Under the pieces are notes generated by a model. It made no database searches, had not been told where the DNA came from, and worked only from the letters and a program-made list of their open reading frames with translations. The position numbers and the translations under genes were made by a program. From Lophius americanus (Eukaryota > Chordata > Actinopteri > Lophiiformes > Lophiidae), in contig JBBDHG010000104.1 in assembly GCA_037951165.1 (NCBI GenBank), forward strand, positions 1,042,001 to 1,106,000: a stretch of DNA of 64,000 nt. The letters run 5' to 3'. This document shows, one piece after another, positions 47,601 to 64,000 of the stretch (its first letter is position 1; every line of letters starts with the position of its first letter).

Positions 47601-49372
47601 ATGTTTTTCAAAGCGACCTTAGTCTGAACGGTCATGTCGCATTTCATCCGACTTTTACATCATTGAAGTGAGACAGACGTCACAATTCTGCGCCGGAGGA
47701 GGTGGGAAGCGGCACGATCAGATGTAAACAATGGATGAAACAAGAATGACAGACACCGTCGATAGAGCTAGTCAGTGGAAAGAAATCCCTGTGTCACATA
47801 GTCATAATTTTCCGACTGCACAACAACTGCAAAATTGTTACACACACGCTGACATGCGTGGCATGCACATTTACTTCCGTAAACACAGCGTGCGTGTGAC
47901 GTCACGTCTTCTGCGCACGCGTAGACTGTTCGCACTGCAAAACAATCGGAATTGAGCATTAAGACCTACAGCGTGAACGTAGCCTCTGACTCATATCTTG
48001 CAAAGCCATTATTTGTTTGTTTAACAATCTTTCTTTGCTTTTTTTTAAATAGCCACTGTGAAGTACCACCTTCACTGCAGTGGTAAAACCTTAGGGGCAC
48101 ATAATAAGCTGATGAAAGAGGTCAAGGATTCCTTTCCTGGTGCATTGGTTGAAAGCAATCAGGACCACCAGGTTACCATTCTCGTCTGCCCAATCGTGAC
48201 GCGCATCGGAACCGACGTTGAGGATGCATTGGTTGACATTGAAGGTATGACATCATTAAAACAATAATTGCATCAATCGATTTTTTTGCTGATTTTTTTC
48301 CTTCTCGTTCTATTGCCTTGGAACTGTTAAAAGCAAGGTCATTTCTCACTTTGTTAACACCGATTAGCCATAACATTATAACCATTGACAGGTGAAGCTG
48401 AGTAACATCGATTATCCAGTTAAAACGGCACTTGTCAGAGGTTGGGATACAGTATATGTTTATAAGTTTTCAAAGTTTATGCTTTGGATGTTTAGGTTAG
48501 CACTTTCAAAAGGGCAGAATTGTGTTAAACATCTAGGTCTGAGCATTTAAAAAACAACATGTATTGTTGGGTTTTCCTGGTCGGCAGTGGTCTGCATCAA
48601 ACAATATGGAAAGGGAACCGGTAAATTGGTGACGTTAAGGGTACCAAAGACTCAGTGATCTGCATGGGGAGGCTAGCAAGTGCTGTCCAATCACACAAAA
48701 GATCTACTTTAGCACAACTTTCAGAAAAAGGACGTAAAGGTGTGCATCCTGTTTCGGTTGCGTTAGGGAGCCGCTACACAATATAAGAGAGTTGGTTTTA
48801 ATGTTCTGGCTTATTGGTGCATAGTTAATCATCAGCATATAATTATATCGGTAAAAGAGAATCTTAACGTGCCAGAAATTACAGCGTTAATCTTTTGTTT
48901 TGTTTTGTACTTGTGGTAAGACTGTCAGAATTGTACTCTGAACCCCACAGATTTTATCTGTAAGCTACAATTTTTCATTCTCACTTTCTTGCTCTCTTTC
49001 TTATTTCTGTTATCCACAGATGATAAACCAGTGATTCTGGTGTTGATGCACCACAAACCAGAGCCCAGTCCTATTTCAACTGTGGGAAAAGTGTCTTCTC
49101 AACACAAAATTGTGATGAAGGTCAATGTTTTCTTTCATGAGACAAAGAATGGGATGCTCTCATGTCACCAAAATAACGATGCCGTCTCAAAGATACAAAG
49201 AAGTCTGCAGGAGTTTATTCCTGAAACAAGTAAAGATAAGAGTACATTTGATGAGGATAAAAGTGGTTGCAGTGGGATTAATTTCCCTTTGGAAGGTGGT
49301 GGTAACGGGGGCATGGGTTCTGACCCTTCAGAAAATAAGCCCAGGTTTCCCAGTGTCGGTTTTAAAATATAG
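41605..49372 (+). CDS. uncharacterised SAM-domain / alpha-beta domain protein (fish family)
   Basis: Seven coding exons encode about 358 residues. Residues 1-58 look like a SAM domain: LLDQIKDIEPEAARIL, then LLNENDLRDLFPG and HIKLRKKI. Next is a helical middle (AVLKKIKIGVNELLDAHINL), a basic linker (TYQWKRKRG), and a C-terminal alpha/beta region with HLHCSGKTLGAH, VTILVCPIVTRIGTDVEDAL, KPVILVLMHHKP and VNVFFHETKNGMLSCHQNN. I recall unnamed fish proteins with the C-terminal pattern (VxRxGTDIExAL, PVxLVxxHH, FHExxGLLxC), some with a SAM-like N-terminus, but I have no established function for them. Nearly all introns are phase 1. The junction 43424/45157 is out of phase, so a small exon is missing from this model or the copy is frameshifted. 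The gene ends with TAG at 49370-49372 and AATAAA at 49687. An immune role is only a guess from the ISRE-like promoter motif. Confidence 0.75.
41990..42050 (+). mobile_element. LINE tail with (TATCT)n
   Basis: TTGTGGGACTAATAAAGGTT followed by GATCTTATCTTATCTTATCT. This is the typical tail of another fish LINE group, in the first coding intron of the SAM gene. Confidence 0.65.
42251..42372 (+). CDS. SAM gene coding exon 2
   Basis: The acceptor is CTTTTCTTTGCAG (phase 1) and the donor CCGCAG|GTGAGC (phase 0). The exon encodes 41 residues including STDSDIQLLNENDLRDLFPG and HIKLRKKIMWVI, which is the diagnostic core of the SAM fold (L-x-x-L-x-x-x-D-L-x-x-L-F-P-G, then KLRKKI). Confidence 0.85.
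42504..42564 (+). CDS. SAM gene coding exon 3
   Basis: The acceptor is TTTTTGTTTCAG (phase 0) and the donor ACGC|GTATGT (phase 1). The exon encodes NPIDAIKNIVDVVCPPKRLT, a short helix after the SAM domain. Confidence 0.7.
42720..42854 (+). CDS. SAM gene coding exon 4
   Basis: The acceptor is CCCCTCAAG (phase 1) and the donor GAAG|GTTGTT (phase 1). The 45 codons include GDDVFFEHHVAVLKKIK and IGVNELLDAHINLQIW, an amphipathic helical region that may be a coiled coil. Confidence 0.7.
42930..43320 (-). mobile_element. Tc1-like transposon relic, copy 1
   Basis: Begins ACCTATCAGCCATAACATTA and AAACCACCTGCCGA, the end of a common fish Tc1-like element, then GATGCGTTTTTTTCTGCAAT, TAGTTGTCCTTCCTTGG and TTCAGGTACTTACC. 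These are on the antisense strand of its transposase. The central part is deleted. Confidence 0.8.
43374..43424 (+). CDS. SAM gene coding exon 5 (small)
   Basis: The acceptor is TTCTTCATACAG (phase 1) and the donor GAAC|GTGAGT (phase 1). The 17 codons read GSSFIVLKNEDFMDCPE. Its exit phase does not match the next exon found. Confidence 0.6.
43870..45035. mobile_element. PIF/Harbinger-like MITE relic
   Basis: Left end TATTTCCAGAAGGTGGGTTT with AAACTCAGAGTTTAACC, right end CAAACTCAGAGTTGAACCCA with CTTTCTAGAATAG. The ends are inverted and resemble the fish Harbinger-type element ('ccagaaagcgggtttag...aactcagagtt'). The internal part is unlike coding transposase. Confidence 0.6.
44114..44156. 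repeat. 15-bp perfect inverted repeat
   Basis: Arms ACTTCATGCCATTTG and its exact reverse complement (44142-44156) with a 13-nt loop, inside the Harbinger-like relic. Confidence 0.9.
45157..45262 (+). CDS. SAM gene coding exon 6 (basic linker)
   Basis: The acceptor ATTACACAG is followed by GGCCGG and the donor is GGAG|GTACGG. The frame needed to join exon 7 (phase 1) enters here at phase 0 and reads GRDLISASTRKNGQKSGQ, then EENENERKTYQWKRKRG, a hydrophilic basic linker. Entering at phase 1 from exon 5 instead meets TGA after about 21 codons. This is the unresolved point in the gene model. Confidence 0.5.
45490..45840 (+). repeat. family D repeat, two units, in SAM gene intron
   Basis: TGAACTATTAGAGTA occurs at 45551 and about 45712 (unit about 161 bp). 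GTCGACTCATATGCACCAAA and GATCGGATCAATGGTTGAGA follow. Confidence 0.7.
46030..46690 (+). repeat. dispersed repeat, family A copy 2
   Basis: Shares the whole 9.85-kb copy and extends about 240 bp further (GGGTGATGTGTTCGTGTTTA, CATACTGTAGTCTATGAAG, GAGTTACAGTAATCCAGCCT). The end AGGAGACGAACGTGT is duplicated in tandem. It lies in the sixth coding intron of the SAM gene. Confidence 0.8.
47485..47990 (-). mobile_element. hAT-like non-autonomous element
   Basis: The right side reads CAAAACAATCGGAATTGAGC then ATTAAGACCTACAGCGTGAA CGTAGCCTC; in reverse this is the common fish start 'gaggctacgttcacgctgtaggtcttaatgctcaattccgat'. The left side (CCCCTATCTGATTTTTTTT, CTGAACAGC, CAAATCAGAC) is the matching interior. 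Transposase is absent. Confidence 0.6.
48053..48244 (+). CDS. SAM gene coding exon 7 (alpha/beta domain, first half)
   Basis: The acceptor is TTTTTTTTAAATAG and the donor GAAG|GTATGA, both phase 1. The 64 codons include KYHLHCSGKTLGAHNKLMKE, then QVTILVCPIVTRIGTDVEDA. Alternating strands and helices suggest a Rossmann-like fold. The C-P-I-V-T-R-x-G-T-D block is the family hallmark. Confidence 0.8.
48355..48825 (+). mobile_element. Tc1-like transposon relic, copy 2
   Basis: Starts GATTAGCCATAACATTATAA with GAAGCTGAGTAACATCGATT. It keeps TCGGCAGTGGTCTGCATCAA, then ends ACAATATAAGAGAGTTGG with TTAATGTTCTGGCTTATTGG, the decayed opposite end. Coding capacity is lost. Confidence 0.8.
49020..49372 (+). 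CDS. SAM gene coding exon 8 (terminal)
   Basis: The acceptor is TCTGTTATCCACAG (phase 1). The exon encodes DDKPVILVLMHHKPEPSPIS, then KVNVFFHETKNGMLSCHQNN and a helix SKIQRSLQEFIPE. A low-complexity Gly/Ser/Asp tail (GGGNGGMGSDPSENK) follows, and a TAG ends the frame. The tail is not part of the domain. Confidence 0.8.
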
Positions 49373-49710
49373 AAAACATAATTGTATCCTCTGGTAAAAT
49401 TGGTAAAGCTGAGGTATAATGACGTGAGTACTCAAATGAATCACTGGGGCAATCAGTGTGATGAGACATTATGGAGAGTGTTTCGATTTGGATTTGAATG
49501 TTGTCTGCTAATGAAACTGAATTTATATAATCAAAATGTCACACGTTCAGTTTTCCAGCTACCAGAAGCAGCTTTGAGTCTATATGCCTTCAATTGTGTT
49601 CAATTGATGTGTGATTGGTAATCATAAGGACGAGCAAACATTGTGCTTTATTTTTATAACAATGTTTTTTTTGCTCAAGTGCTTATAATAAACTGAAAGT
49701 ATAAGTGCAA
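49373..49710 (+). terminator. 3'UTR and polyadenylation signal of the SAM gene
   Basis: AT-rich sequence after the stop, with AATAAA at 49687-49692 followed by GT-rich DNA near 49715 (GCTGTCTGTGC). This is a normal mammalian/fish-type 3' end. Confidence 0.55.
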
Positions 49711-50639
49711 TAACGCTGTCTGTGCTTTTTTTTTAAAATAGCAGTTAAATATATTTTGATGGCATCATTTCCTGCATACAATCAAACATATGAACCGGAC
49801 TCATTTTAAAAACATATGCTGCAATTACTTTATAATAAGGGTTAACAAATAACACAAAAAAAAACAAATTGAAGAGCTGTAGAGTTTACCTCAGCTCATA
49901 TGTGTATTTTATGTCAAATCACAGTAGACTATAGACAAACATTTGTAAAGTAATTTAAATTCTGAAATTAAAGGATTGTTGTGTTTGTGTGTGAGTGATT
50001 CCATAATGACATCTAAGTTAACTGAGCTTCAGTTTCCCCAAAGCTGATGGAGGAATATTGGACAGATGGAATACAATATATTCAATTCCTATGCTGTAAC
50101 TGCCAGTTTTCAGTTTTTGTAAGTAGACAAATAACGTCCAACCTAATACAATAGATGTAATGCATTTCGTATAACTGAATTCATCCCTCATGTTGATTAT
50201 TACTTTTATCACTGAATAATTTCAAAATTCTACAACTGAAAAGTAATCTCAATCATTCACTTAGAATATATTTATATTAAATTTAGTATCATGATGCAGG
50301 ACAACAAAGGAAAATGTATGTAGAATCGCTTGGTTAATAGGCCAGTTTTTAAATAAAGATATAGGAAATGCCTAAATATAATCAATATAGTAAATCGTTT
50401 GATCGATGCTTTTATTCTGGAAGGTAAACGCGCTTTTGCTCTGAAAAAAAAAACAGACCGGAAATGTGTGATTGTTTACAAACACGTTTACATCAGTCGG
50501 CATCCCAAATTAGTGCATGTTGTGGAATTAAGCTTTTTTTTCTTTCTTCATATTTTCAGTTGGACTTCTGTTTCGGACACTAACAAACATTCGGTTCCAA
50601 CTACTTAATTCCTACCAAGAAATATTCCTCGGTTGGCTT
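49711..50639. other. intergenic between SAM gene and akap7
   Basis: AT-rich spacer of about 0.9 kb with no recognisable exon or repeat. Confidence 0.5.
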
Positions 50640-51088
50640 TACAAATTAGCCGCTCAACTCCGCAAGAGGCTATTAGCTATTAGCCTGCTAGCTTCACAGA
50701 CGTTCCCCAGCATGGCTGCTGGATGCATCTCAACCATTGCTACAGCTTCACGGTCACGTGGCAGCTGTGTTTACCTCCAGAGGGTCCTCTTCTGCACGAA
50801 TAGCGAAAATAGTGGTAGACTTATGTGTAACTTTAGTGTCTCTGCCAGCTAATTTGTAGTGTCTACCAAACTAGCCAGCCGTTAATGTCTTTTGCAACTC
50901 AGGTTTGACAAATTTGAGTGTCATGCTCGTCGGCTGTATTGCAATCGTGAGGCGGATAAGGTGTTTTGAAATTGTTGCCTTTAAGCGGGCTTCTAGTGTC
51001 CGTGTGGTATCGAATCGAAGGCTGTGTCTCATATTTACCGGTCGCCATCATAACATCATCACCCTGAAGTCACCGGTTATTACTTAAG
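50640..51088 (+). promoter_or_regulatory. akap7: probable promoter / non-coding first exon region of akap7
   Basis: The first coding exon starts behind an acceptor (TTTTTTTTTAG at about 51194), so a non-coding exon must lie upstream. A donor-like ACTTAAG|GTAACG at 51088 is the best candidate. No TATA box or CpG cluster is clear; the assignment is inference. Confidence 0.3.
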
Positions 51089-51214
51089 GTAACGAAGTCA
51101 AGTGGAGGATGAAGAAAAACTGTTTGTCTGCTGTCTAAAGTTCAACATAACACGCACTGTGTGACTTATTTCTTTCCTGGTGTTTTTTTTTAGGGATAGT
51201 CCGTAGTGTGTGAT

Positions 51215-59858
<8,644 letters not shown>

Positions 59859-60110
59859 GTCAGTACAAACAGAGGCTCGTTGCGTTTAAGGCTCGACCAT
59901 CAGAGGGTGCTCACTGCTCACAGACGAGCCGGTTAGTTTCTCACTGCACAGCTGTGGCAGAGGCACAAAATATGATGCGTCTAATCCAGATGACTCTGCT
60001 ACGGTTTAAAGCGACTGGATCATGTTTTACTTTTGACGGGCATTCCTGGATTGTAGAGAAAGACGGAGAAAAACACTCCTTGTTAAATCCCAGTTCCAGC
60101 AGATCAATTA

Positions 60111-60594
60111 CCTCCGCCAAGGAGGTAATGTTTACCCTCCTGTGCATTTGTCCGTTTGTTCGAAGATAAACCAGATGTAGGTTTTGGCATATCCGAGATG
60201 GGATTACATTTTGGTGACATTACGTGTTTCGCAGCATTGAGAATAAAATATAAAATACTAAGCCGTTTGGAGGAATGATGTGTCTATTGCTGCCTTTGTT
60301 CCTTTGATTCCTTTGATGTTTCTCTGGGGCGGAGCAGGAGACTCTGTTTCATAGTTCCTTTGATTCCTTTGATGTTTCTCTGGGGCGGAGCAGGAGACTC
60401 TGTTTCACAGTTCCTTTGATTCATTTGATGTTTCTTTCGGGGTAGAGCTGGAGGCTCTGTATAGGCTGAACAGAGACGCTGAAGTGGAAGGTGGAGAAGA
60501 CAACCGACAGCAGAGTATTTTAGAGATACTGAGAGAGTTTATTGGAGTTGTGGGTATTTTTCCTTATCCTAGGCACTGTTCTGCCTTGGCGGAG
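60111..60594 (+). mobile_element. MITE family E, copy 3, near akap7 exon
   Basis: Left end CCTCCGCCAAGGAGGT, right end CCTTGGCGGAGTC. Inside, CTTTGATTCCTTTGATGTTT with CTCTGGGGCGGAGCAGG occurs in near-tandem copies. It begins 252 bp after the exon donor at 59858. Confidence 0.8.
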
Positions 60595-62199
60595 TCTTTT
60601 TTCTAGTTCTAAGTATGTTGGCACATACAAACATTCTGGTTTATCTTGCATTACATTTGTTAAGTGAATAGAGGAAATGCTCCGGTTTATGGCACCCACT
60701 GTCTTTGTTTTTAGAATGTGGCACAGATCATATCGCCGTCTACACAAACTGATGAACAGCTTTTCATTCTGTGTCAACCGGGCAGCCAAGGCTCATTAAG
60801 GAGCATTTTATATCAATATGGGGCCCCATGTGACCTCCAGATGGCGCTGTTGACGACGGTGGGACGTGCATCGGAGCCTGACAGGAAGTATAGATGAGCC
60901 TCTTGAGTCCGTCAAACCGCTCGGGCTTGTAACAGTAAGGTCTGGAGCAAACAGAGCAAGAAAAGGATTGTTTTATGTATATACCCCACTGACTTGTGAA
61001 TGTGTGCATATATAATATCATATAATGGATTGAGAGGGACTCCCTGAGTCCCACAATGTCAAGAAGCTCCACTAATTGGTGTGTGAGAGAGACTGTCACT
61101 GTGAGTGAAACTAGGCTGTCACAATGTTTTGTGGATCACTGGGCCATCTGAGAAAGACAAGGAGTGACAGTGTGTGTGGGAGTGAGAGATGGAGCAATGG
61201 GATGTTTACCTCGCACATATCACCGCGCACTCCCGTTTTCGTTGAGTGTTTCTCATAACGTTTCACGTTTTAAAAGCGTGAGGAGAGAACCGGAGCTCTG
61301 ACCCACTAGTCTGATATTAGAGTGTGATGTTGACAACATCCTGGTTCCATATGGAGCCTTAAAATACGTCTAATGCTTACTGAAGACAATATACCTATAA
61401 TAAACCTTTTAACAATTCAGATTTCGATAGAAGCCATTATACATGCAACCAGCATCTCCGCCCATATAAGAGATGGAACGCATCCTTGATGTTTGAGTTG
61501 TAATCCATTACCACCTTTTTGCCCCACAGTTAATATTATATTAAGAATAATATATTTCATGACATGGATGTGACTTCAGTTACATATGATTGTGAAACTG
61601 GTTTTGTCACTCTCACGCCGTGTTATTTCATAATACCATCTACACGTTGAGATCCAATTCCACTCATTCCGAATGATTCTAGACAGGCTATACCCAGTGT
61701 TGTTAAGACCCGGGGCAGAGCCCATTAGAATAGTTACACCATGATGGTAATCTGTGGGAGGGCACGGATCTGAACCATCTATGGAAAAGGAATAACTCAT
61801 AGGAACTGGTATGACCAGTTTGGCCCGTTTAGGCAGACATACTGCACAAGTTCTGTACTGCAGATCTTGACTGAACATTTCGACGCTGGCGTGGACATCC
61901 TCCGAAGTGTATCCTGGTTGTTAGATTCATACCGAAACATTTTGTGAACTGAAAGCGCGGGCTGGATGGAAGGTAGGAACAACATCCATGTGTTTCAGAA
62001 GAGCCACTGTGGTACAAATTATTTTTAAGGTTAATGCTGGTGAACAATTTCAGAACATACAGTGGACTATAGAGCTGCTTTGATCTACACAATATTAGAC
62101 CGCTGGTTTTAATCTTATGGCAGATTGACGTATATATAGCGTCTAGTTTGACCCATTACTTAAATAGCTATACAATACATGCCAGAATTCACCCTTTAA

Positions 62200-62228
62200 C
62201 ACACACCCACACACACACACACACACAT
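62200..62228. repeat. (CA)n microsatellite
   Basis: Short CA run. Confidence 0.85.
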
Positions 62229-62384
62229 TCATCTTTATGTAATCTTATTTCATTTTGTTTAATTAGCTGTCCACTTATATGAGTGTAAATGTTTACATAT
62301 GACCTTAAAATTTCTGTTCCATCCCATTTTACTTTATTTTTTTTTACACTACTGCTAACATGACTTTATAAATGTTGGTGCTTC

Positions 62385-62450
62385 TGGAACGCTTGAATTT
62401 CCCATAAAGGGATTGATAAAGTTGGATTTATTCCCTTCTATTCTATTAGT
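62385..62450 (+). mobile_element. LINE-tail-like fragment
   Basis: GAATTTCCCATAAAGGGATT then GATAAAGTTGGATTTATT and CTTCTATTCTATT. It resembles the tail 'aatttccctttgggattaataaagtatctatct' of a fish LINE but is diverged. Confidence 0.4.
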
Positions 62451-63827
62451 TGCGATTGCCATTCCCACAGGTGTCCAGAGCTGTTTGGCCAGCAGAATGA
62501 GGATCTGGACAATATTAGATTAAATAAGTTAATATTATAACTGTTCTCTAAGTAATGTATGTGGCTAGTGCAGTTGGACGAAATGGTTCCATGTGTCATT
62601 TCAGTATATCACTGGGTTTTATACTCCTATACTTTATATGATGTCACCCTGTCAGGCTGTTAAAATTTCTACAGGGGGGGGACGGATGAGTCCCGGTTAA
62701 ACTTGGCCTTGCTGGATTTCCTCCTCGCCGCAGCTCCACACGGGTTGCAGCTGAGCGTCGGTGTGCTTTGTCAGATGGTGCGCAGTGGCGGATGTTTGAT
62801 TAGGTGTGTGCAAGTCTTAATCTCTTTATCCGTGATACGACATATTCTCCAGCAGAGCCTGTGATAGGCAACTGACTCTGGTTTATTTGGCGAGGGGTGG
62901 GGTGCGGGGGTGGGAGAAGAAAACTGAAATGGCCAGCAGGTAGGGGTGTTTTTATCTGGTCCCAGAATTCTGACGTAAAACACCGACCTGTCCAGCAGCT
63001 ACTTTGTAAAACATAAAACACAAGAATAATTGGTGCACCTCGGTCAAAGACGCTCATATTATAGGAAGTATGAATAAACCAGGTTTGCATGCTGCAGAGT
63101 GATTCATGTGATTCATATCCTGTAAGGTGACCAAATCCAGCCACAACAACCAAAACTACAGGAGAGGTACTTTTAGACTAAAATTCATCTAACTCACAAA
63201 AACACGCTGAGATCAGCAACCACATCACAGTCAGTTTGTTCTAAGATGCCTGCCCAATAAACAATGTGAGGAATGAGGGTTTCAGGAAAATGATCGACAA
63301 AAGAAACGTTTAAATTAAAGTAAAAAATTTTTTTTTTTTACTCGTCACACTCACATCTTCTCCACCCGTGTGCGCTGAAGAGTCCAAAGACTCTGAAGAG
63401 ACTCTGTGGACCCTTAGGGAAGGTGGTTACTGTTTCTATGTGACATTAAGCACTGGGCAGGTCTGACATTGGATTTTGGATTTTAGAAGTATCTAACCGA
63501 TGCTAGAATAATAATAATAATAACGATAAAACATTTAATTTGTGGAGCGCTTTTCAAAATACTCAAAGAAGCTTGACAGGCACAGAAATAAAAAGAAAAC
63601 AACATATGAAATACAAATATATATACAGCTCAAATGACCACAAGAAAAAGCAAATTATGGAAGACGGAGCAGTGGCAGCGACTCCAGACAGTCTGAAGGC
63701 TGAACAACTGAATAATGAGCAGAAACTCACTTTAAAACCCCATGAAGCCGCGGGGAGCTGCATTTACACTTGTAGTGTTTTCAGATAACATTTGTGGCAT
63801 GTTATATTCTGTTTTATTTTCTCTCTC

Positions 63828-64000
63828 TCCTCAGTGGCGCTGCGGGTAGCGCTGCCGCCTCACAGCGAGAAGAGTCTGTGTTGATGTCCATATTCTCCCC
63901 ATGAGCGCGTGGTTCCTCCCTCCCCGATTCCTCCCACAGTCCAAAAACACATGCAAAATATTTGAATTGGTGACTTTAAATTGTCCGCATGAGGGAAATG
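63828..64000 (+). repeat. dispersed fish repeat (family B), start
   Basis: GTGGCGCTGCGGGTAGCGCT, GCCGCCTCACAGCGAGAAG, CATATTCTCCCCATG and CTCCCACAGTCCAAAAACAC are the well-known opening blocks of a very common fish repeat, here cut by the window end. The tRNA-like GCCTCACAGC region does not fold as an intact tRNA. Confidence 0.65.

Larger units (their letters stand above)
42370..48052 (+). other. introns of the SAM gene
   Basis: The intron between 42855 and 43373 holds a Tc1-like relic. The intron 43425-45156 holds a Harbinger-like element. The intron 45263-48052 holds an approximately 160-bp tandem repeat, a copy of the 9.85-kb repeat family, a roughly 200-bp direct duplication (46695-46790 and 46895-47010) and a hAT-like MITE. 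Repeats make up most of the intron length. Confidence 0.55.
59859..64000 (+). other. downstream akap7 intron or flank
   Basis: No exon encoding the amphipathic RII-anchoring helix was seen. The stretch contains a MITE, AT-rich DNA, a short CA tract (62200-62227), a LINE-tail-like piece (62390-62450) and a dispersed repeat at the end of the window. Open frames here look non-coding. Confidence 0.5.

Noticed and set aside
63828..63900. tRNA-like GCCTCACAGC segment
   Set aside because: No cloverleaf, anticodon stem or T-loop could be traced; it matches a common dispersed repeat.

Overview
The window looks like nuclear DNA of a teleost fish, probably a percomorph. There are no bacterial-style operons. 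The genes are split into short exons with GT-AG junctions and poly-pyrimidine acceptors. Long CA/GT microsatellites are common. The dispersed repeats (RTE and L2/Rex1-like LINE relics, Tc1-like relics, PIF/Harbinger- and hAT-like MITEs, and a MITE with CCTCCGCCAAGG ends) are of kinds familiar from fish genomes. Most long open frames are microsatellite or repeat artefacts.

Three protein-coding loci can be supported, all on the + strand. (1) About 12.85-21.8 kb: the 5' part of a triadin (trdn) gene. It has a transmembrane exon (12854-13053), an acidic luminal exon (20751-20882) and a possible short terminal exon near 21551. The Lys/Glu-rich repeat exons of long triadins were not found. (2) About 41.4-49.7 kb: a gene I cannot name. 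Its eight supported exons (one non-coding, seven coding) encode an N-terminal SAM domain, a helical middle, a basic linker and a C-terminal alpha/beta domain of a fish family with a C-P-(I/V)-V-(S/T)-R-x-G-T-D motif. Its promoter has an ISRE-like sequence. One intron junction breaks frame, so a small exon is missing from the model or the copy is damaged. (3) About 51.2-59.9 kb and beyond: akap7 (AKAP7 gamma/delta type). Eight coding exons carry both H-x-T motifs of the 2H phosphoesterase domain. The last exon, with the PKA-RII anchoring helix, is not in the window.

Region by region: 1-12.8 kb is intergenic or upstream of trdn and holds CA repeats, a duplicated internally deleted RTE fragment (2.5 and 4.6 kb) and a long imperfect CA tract (7.5-8.2 kb). 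13.1-20.7 kb is a triadin intron with a 40-bp perfect palindrome (14.65 kb), a MITE and a 35/36-bp minisatellite (19.45 kb). 21.8-41.2 kb is a gene desert of repeats, including a minisatellite (23.7 kb), a 92-bp AT-rich satellite (29.55-30.3 kb) and an L2/Rex1-like LINE relic on the - strand with two local inverted duplications (33.7 and 33.9 kb). The introns of genes 2 and 3 hold Tc1-like, Harbinger-like and hAT-like relics. 59.9-64 kb is akap7 intron or flank with a MITE lying 252 bp past a coding exon.

The genes do not form an operon or an obvious pathway. Triadin works in the junctional sarcoplasmic reticulum, and AKAP7 anchors PKA in muscle and other cells. The middle gene is the least described. 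Domain and repeat-family names come from recognising translated motifs and consensus sequences by eye; no database search was run.
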